Of a DNA stretch of 64,000 bases, positions 60,101 through 64,000 are shown piece by piece. Location: contig NC_088302.1 in NCBI RefSeq assembly GCF_032854445.1, positions 10,473,338 through 10,537,337 on the forward strand, written 5' to 3'. Position 1 is the first letter of the stretch. Each line of letters starts with the position of its first letter. The position numbers and the translations under genes were made by a program. This DNA is from Liolophura sinensis (Eukaryota > Mollusca > Polyplacophora > Chitonida > Chitonidae). The notes below the pieces were generated by a model. That model worked only from the letters and a program-made list of their open reading frames with translations, ran no database searches and was not told the origin of the DNA.

Positions 60101-61606
60101 GTGGATCATTTGATTCCTTGTTGTAAATTGTTGTAGCAGTGGTTCGTAAATATTGCATTACCCTCAGTTCTTCAACAGTTTTGGGTGTAAAAGAGCAACT
60201 TTCAGTTCAATTCATGTATCTTTTTGTATGTGGAAATGAAACGACATTGGTTGAATTATTCAATGTAAGGTCTTCACAAAGTGTAACTTTATCAGTCTGC
60301 ACTGAATAATGCACTTGAAACATTTGAATAAACATCTTTCAGACATGTGAAAAGGTTGGAGAATTACAGTATACTGAATGGTTTTGTGTCTTGTATCCCA
60401 GTGGCTAACTCCTGGTCCCAGCCCATGCAGATGAATCTGGGTGTTCCCACCCCAAGGGCAGCCCACAGCATGAGTGGAGTAGAGAAGAATCTGATTATCT
60501 TCGGTGGAAAGGATGCAGAGGCCAGGCAGAATGATTTACACATCTTTAACACAGGTAAGTAATGTGGTTATCATATACCTGTAGCTGGGATTAAAACAGT
60601 ACAGGTCCTTGTTTCACAAGACAAGCTTCAAGTGAAAGAAAAGCCCAAAATAAATATGAAGTATCTGCTAAAAGACGGTGAAAACTATGTTCAAAACCAA
60701 CCATCGCTGTCACTGGAGGGCCACTTATTCCTCGCTGAAAGGCCTCGTTTCTAATCTCAGCCTAGTAGGTTGAACAGGATTTGCATTATATCAGCGTAAC
60801 TAGGTCATCTCCGTCCCAATCGGTCCTGAAATCTTGCTGAAAAACATTTAAATGTCATGCTTGGGTAAGCCCTAAAACTGTCAGCTTTCTTTCTATTTTG
60901 TCAACTATGGGAGACATACTTTCGGTTTCGTGGCTTTGTCATCACGGTACCAACACTCTGCCAGTAACAATCGTTTCCCTGAAATCTGATTTTGCTTTAA
61001 TGTGATTGTACTTTAAATGTGCTGACAACAGAGCATTTACCATAATTCTAGACAAGGGATCTCAAATAATTTGCAATTAACATCAGTGCAATTTTTCATG
61101 TTCTGTCTCTCAGTGTTGGTCTCGCCACAGTATGGCCGAAATATTGTTGACGTGGTGTTCAGCCATAATCATTTATTCAATGGTTTCAGGACATGAAATC
61201 TTATACAAGGAATGTAGCAGCTATTTCAAATTTCTTTTGTTTTTTTATCATACTGTGACTCTAAACAGTTATCTGTGGTTGTACACAAAGTAATCTGTGG
61301 TCCTGCACAAACTGTTATCTATGGTCCTACACAAACGATTATCTGTGGTCCTACAAAAACAGTTATCTATGGTCCTACACAAACGATTATCTGTGGTCCT
61401 ACAAAAACAGTTATCTATGGCCCTACACAAATGCCTTTCCACTTCCCTAGACTCTCGGAAATGGGATACAGAGAGTAAATTCAGAGGAAGACAACCAGAG
61501 CCTCGCTCATTTCATTCTGCAACAGTTGTGGGGAATCGAGTGGTCATCCTTGGTGGACGTGGGCTGACGAATCAGCATTATGCAGACATCCATATACTAG
61601 ACACAG
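56903..61606 (+). CDS. Kelch-repeat beta-propeller protein, KLHDC1/KLHDC2-like, 3' end outside window
   Basis: Six coding exons cover 303 residues: 56903-57122, 57570-57722, 58649-58779, 59371-59467, 60402-60554, 61451-61606; GT-AG and phases consistent. Each blade shows the kelch pattern (Gly-Gly after a beta strand, then Asn-Asp and a Phe/Tyr-x-x-Asp-Thr-Gly turn): YVLGGV...NDLLVFDVG, LYLFGGLS...LYVFNTG, YYFGGFGP...NDLFVYDTG, LIIFGGKD...NDLHIFNTG, VILGGRG...IHILDTG. Best family fit from memory is KLHDC1/KLHDC2 (PSARDKLGAVAIG, VPTPRAAHSMSG and EPRSFHSATV align with SSKDKLGVWVY, SPRAAHACATV and GRSWHSLTPV), known as substrate receptors of CUL2 ubiquitin ligases for C-terminal degrons. That function here is inference. 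Starts MGNDVSQ, an N-myristoylation-type motif. Confidence 0.88.
57570..57722 (+). CDS. Kelch gene exon 3 (blade 2)
   Basis: GSETWSKVDVKGDIPIPCSA, ALTAVGDKLYLFGGLSHEVG, WLDSLYVFNT. 153 nt, phase 1 at both ends: one whole blade. Confidence 0.93.
57858..58016 (+). mobile_element. MITE family A, right end lost
   Basis: AAATTCCTTAAACCTTTTCGC without the last base, GAGCAACTTTTAGTGAG, TTGGTTGCATTGACC, GTCAGTCTAAGCAGAATAAT; the right TIR is absent. Confidence 0.7.
58465..58620 (+). repeat. Unclassified dispersed repeat (pair with 29405-29585)
   Basis: ATCATTTTAAGGCCTTAATG, CTGTAAGTGCATTTTGACAC and AAATACAGTTCC are shared with the other copy. It ends 28 bp before kelch exon 4. Confidence 0.5.
58649..58779 (+). 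CDS. Kelch gene exon 4 (blade 3, first part)
   Basis: ANCEWSQVEAKGSHPSARDK, LGAVAIGTKIYYFGGFGPTL, EEED. The donor GAT|GTAAGT falls inside an acidic loop, in phase 0. Confidence 0.93.
58947..59157 (-). mobile_element. MITE family A, well-preserved copy, inverted
   Basis: TAATTCTTCAACCTCTTTGC at the left and GGAAAAAGGTTGAAGAATT at the right. The interior matches 36870-37067 in reverse (GGCCAATCCAATCAGTG, AGCATAAATTGCTCTGAAAG). Confidence 0.82.
59255..59340 (-). repeat. SINE family 2 head-proximal fragment
   Basis: GGAAACATAACTGCTTGGCG read on the - strand and the + strand AGTGCTGAGTGCCAAGCGAG match the copies at 1-120 and 1832; ends 30 bp before kelch exon 5. Confidence 0.55.
59371..59467 (+). 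CDS. Kelch gene exon 5 (blade 3, second part)
   Basis: LTGDTEEEEEGEMAGQEG, an acidic loop, then VFGWFNDLFVYDT, the closing strand of blade 3 (KLHDC1/2 have a long loop and GW.ND at the same place). Donor CAG|GTTTGT is weak. Confidence 0.9.
60166..60366 (+). mobile_element. MITE family A copy, ends next to kelch exon 6
   Basis: CAGTTCTTCAACAGTTTTGG to GAAAAGGTTGGAGAATTA; interior AAGAGCAACTTTCAGTTC and GTCTGCACTGAATAATGCAC. It ends 35 bp before exon 6, inside what should be the branch-point/polypyrimidine region. Confidence 0.78.
60402..60554 (+). CDS. Kelch gene exon 6 (blade 4)
   Basis: VANSWSQPMQMNLGVPTPRA, AHSMSGVEKNLIIFGGKDAE, ARQNDLHIFNT. 153 nt, phase 1 at both ends. PRAAH is shared with KLHDC1 and KLHDC2. 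Confidence 0.94.
61275..61434 (+). repeat. 24-bp tandem repeat abutting kelch exon 7
   Basis: About seven units alternating ACAAACAGTTATCTATGGTC and ACAAACGATTATCTGTGGTC followed by CTAC (24 bp, 48-bp higher order). The last unit ends about 16 bp before the exon 7 acceptor. Confidence 0.9.
61451..61606 (+). CDS. Kelch gene exon 7 (blade 5), last exon in window
   Basis: DSRKWDTESKFRGRQPEPRS, FHSATVVGNRVVILGGRGLT, NQHYADIHILDT. Acceptor TTCCCTAG|AC, donor CAG|GTAACT. By family comparison one blade and a C-terminal part remain beyond 64000 or were missed. Confidence 0.92.
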
Positions 61607-64000
61607 GTAACTGCTTTTGTCTGTGATTTTATTAAGAGCTATTTGCTTGTACAAAGTTTTTTTTTTGCTTGTGCTACACTTCAGTTTTATGTGTGGAGGA
61701 AACCAGAGTGCTCAGGGGTAAACTACCAACCTTTGGCAAATAAATGATGAACTTACCCATGTGTGATATACAGATGTGAACACTATATTGGAGGAAGACA
61801 ATTGTTCTTCAGTGTAATGTACTGAGTGAAAGTCATCCTCTACTTAGTGTTACCAAGGTCCCAAAACAAGAGGAGCAAGGAACAAAATCCCTGCCCAAGG
61901 CCAGGGTTTTGATAGAATTACGGGTGTTCCAAAACAAAAACAGGTTAGCACTGATGATCACAACTTGCTTGTGTACAAATTCCGGGCTGTTTCCTGGGCT
62001 AGTGGCATCATGTCATTGTTAGTTTTTATTTTTATACCCTCCAATGGCAGTGAAAAAAGATATATTCTTCCTGTAAAAAATTAAGTAAAATTAGTGTCGA
62101 CTGAACCATACCGTACCTTCTCAATAATTACAGACACTTGCTAATTGAGACATATTGAAAGTTAGCAGGTAGATCAGAGAAGTCTCCTGCAAAGCGCTCA
62201 CCGCGGGTGCCCGCTGGTCCGCCTGGAGTATAAGACTACCCTGGCCTATAAAGCCAGCCTTGCCTGACAACCTATGCGCTTGTTCGAAAGAAAAAAAGAT
62301 AAGATAAAAATATTGCTACCGGAACATCATTTTAGTGAAAATATGTCTTTGCTGTTTCCCTTTTTAAAACACTTACCATGCCGTTTCCCAGGTTGTGTTC
62401 TACAAACTATGCTATCCAATATTTAATATCGCCAAAATTTACAGGGAAGCATTCCCCAACCCACTGCATTTGGCTTTATTTAATTGGTGTTTTACGGCGT
62501 ACTCAAGAATATTTCACTTATACGACGGCGACCAGCATTATGGTGAGAGGAAATCAGGCAGACCCCTAGGGAAACCCACAACCATCCGCAGGTTGCTGGC
62601 AGACCTTCCTATGTATGGCCGGAGAGGAAGCCAGCATACATTAGGCTTTGTATTCGCATGATTGTCTGGAATCTACCAACCGCTTGTCTTCCTCACCACT
62701 TGTGTATGGGGCCTATACAAGAATGGGGCCTATACAAGAATGGGGCCTGGATGATTGCCGTTTGATAATAATAATAAATAATAATGCTGCCTTGCATATG
62801 TTGATAAGTCACCCATAACGAAAAAGCATGTGTACAAGAATCGAAGACAAAACCGTACATACCTAAACACACATACATAAACATATTTGTTCAGTGCCCA
62901 AAAAAAATGTCTAGATTAAGGAGAAGAATTGTCCAAATTCTCATGTGTATTGATGTATAAATTACTCTAAAGGTATGCTCAAAAGTTAAGAATGGTGCAG
63001 GGTATGACATGGCCTTGGTAAATATATAGCCAGATAACTCATCACCCATTTCTCGGAAACCTAACTCAGTTCTTTTGGACTTCAATTAACTGAAATTTAA
63101 CTGAAATATCTTGACAAATTCCTTAGCTGGATGTTTATAGTGAGACAAAATATGCAATATGTATGTGGATTACAAAAATCAAGACCTCATGGACAACACA
63201 CTCTACAGGTACTGGTTTTAGAAATTACTATCAGATAAACTCTCAACAAAAAGCATGATTAAAATATTACAGAAATTCACAGCTTGTATATATCCCATTG
63301 ATGATATATTTTTAAGGAGCTTTCCCAAATCATCGGCAGGCTTACAGATACATAAATGGCTTATGAATGAACAAGTACCTCCTGTGAAAACACTTTTGAA
63401 CCAGGTTTTGTTTTTAATGTGGCAATAAAAGCTTTTAAACAGGGCTTGATCAGCAGGAGCCAGCACCAGATGCCTCTGGCCACATCAAGAGTCCCAAGAA
63501 TGGGCATGAACCATTAACATTGGTATTCTTAATTAGATTTTAAGCCAAGATTTTTTCAAATTTGGACAAACACACATTACACAATACTGTGTTCAACACC
63601 GAGTGCACTCCGACACTGGCTGGTACAGTACCTCCACAACTGTTCAAGACTGGTATGCCAGGAAACGTGTGTCCGTTTCTGGTGTAGGCCTACATACAAA
63701 ATGTACGTCACACCACATATCAAGACCGATAGTTCTAGCATGCTCCCGTGTATTCTTTTACTGCCCGCCAGTTTACACAGAGAACCACGTGTTTTGACAA
63801 CATGTCGTATATCCAACGAGAGACTTTATTGGCCGACATTCAGTTGAACACAGCTAATCAATACGTCACAAATGCGATGTGCCCACGTGTTACAAGCAAA
63901 ATTTCCTGAAACGTCTGTTTTTCTGCAATTTTGCCGTTTATATGGGTCTACCAATGTGTGCAGAGTTTTAAACAGCATTGGCATGATTTAAGAATAGCCG
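61607..64000 (+). other. Intron/flank at right edge
   Basis: No further kelch exon recognised. Contains a shred related to 25439-25560 (61694-61775), a SINE (62470-62640) and a short duplication GGGGCCTATACAAGAATG (about 62708-62747). The frames near 63577-63816 overlap on both strands and resemble nothing known. Confidence 0.45.
62470..62640 (-). repeat. SINE family 1, tRNA head missing
   Basis: TTTATTTAATTGGTGTTTTAC, GCGTACTCAAGAATATTTCAC minus first base, GCAGGTTGCTGGCAGACC, GGCCGGAGAGGAAGCCAGCA. A well-preserved, fairly young copy. Confidence 0.88.

Noticed and set aside
63577-63816. Overlapping frames of 79 (-) and 64 (+) codons near the right edge
   Set aside because: Neither resembles a kelch blade or any family I know; no convincing splice sites around them.

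Overview
The window is animal nuclear DNA. It is AT-rich, its genes are broken by many introns, and it is full of tRNA-derived SINEs, short inverted-repeat (MITE-like) elements and minisatellites. The repeat style (a SINE ending in (TAAA)n after a 'GTAAAACACCAATCAAATAAAT'-type tail, split here only for length, and frequent ACATGTA strings) is what I associate with molluscs. I infer a lophotrochozoan, most likely a mollusc; no species is claimed. There are no operons, rRNA genes or CRISPR arrays.

Three protein-coding genes can be reconstructed exon by exon, with matching splice phases throughout. (1) An anoctamin-8 (ANO8/TMEM16H) orthologue on the + strand, 14 coding exons from 7571 to 34208, about 890 codons if an 11-bp tandem duplication in exon 3 is discounted; as the sequence stands, that duplication shifts the frame. 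(2) A complete mitochondrial ClpX unfoldase gene (CLPX) on the - strand, 11 coding exons from 53626 down to 41002, 616 codons plus stop. (3) The 5' part of a kelch-repeat gene related to KLHDC1/KLHDC2 on the + strand, 56903 to 61606, running off the right edge. ANO8 and CLPX converge; CLPX and the kelch gene are divergent across about 1 kb that probably holds both promoters. The three have no obvious shared pathway, and their adjacency looks like ordinary synteny. A possible small - strand gene (36019-36445) is reported with low confidence.

Layout: 1-7400 is intergenic, with SINE fragments, a TA-repeat hairpin and a foldback element; 7400-34208 is ANO8, with large repeat-filled introns (a 2.3-kb 105-bp-unit array, a 20-bp-unit array, a 46-bp array, and a solo LTR nested in a SINE); 34209-41001 is the tail-to-tail region; 41002-53626 is CLPX; 53627-56843 holds the divergent promoter region and the first kelch intron; 56844-61606 is the kelch gene, whose introns hold several copies of one MITE family; 61607-64000 is intronic or flanking sequence.

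The most striking observation is inside CLPX. The 3' end of coding exon 9 (codons for [12 protein letters not shown]) together with its 5' splice site has been amplified into an array of about 48 tandem 47-bp units, placing dozens of near-perfect donor sites directly downstream of the real one. Second is the 11-bp duplication in ANO8.
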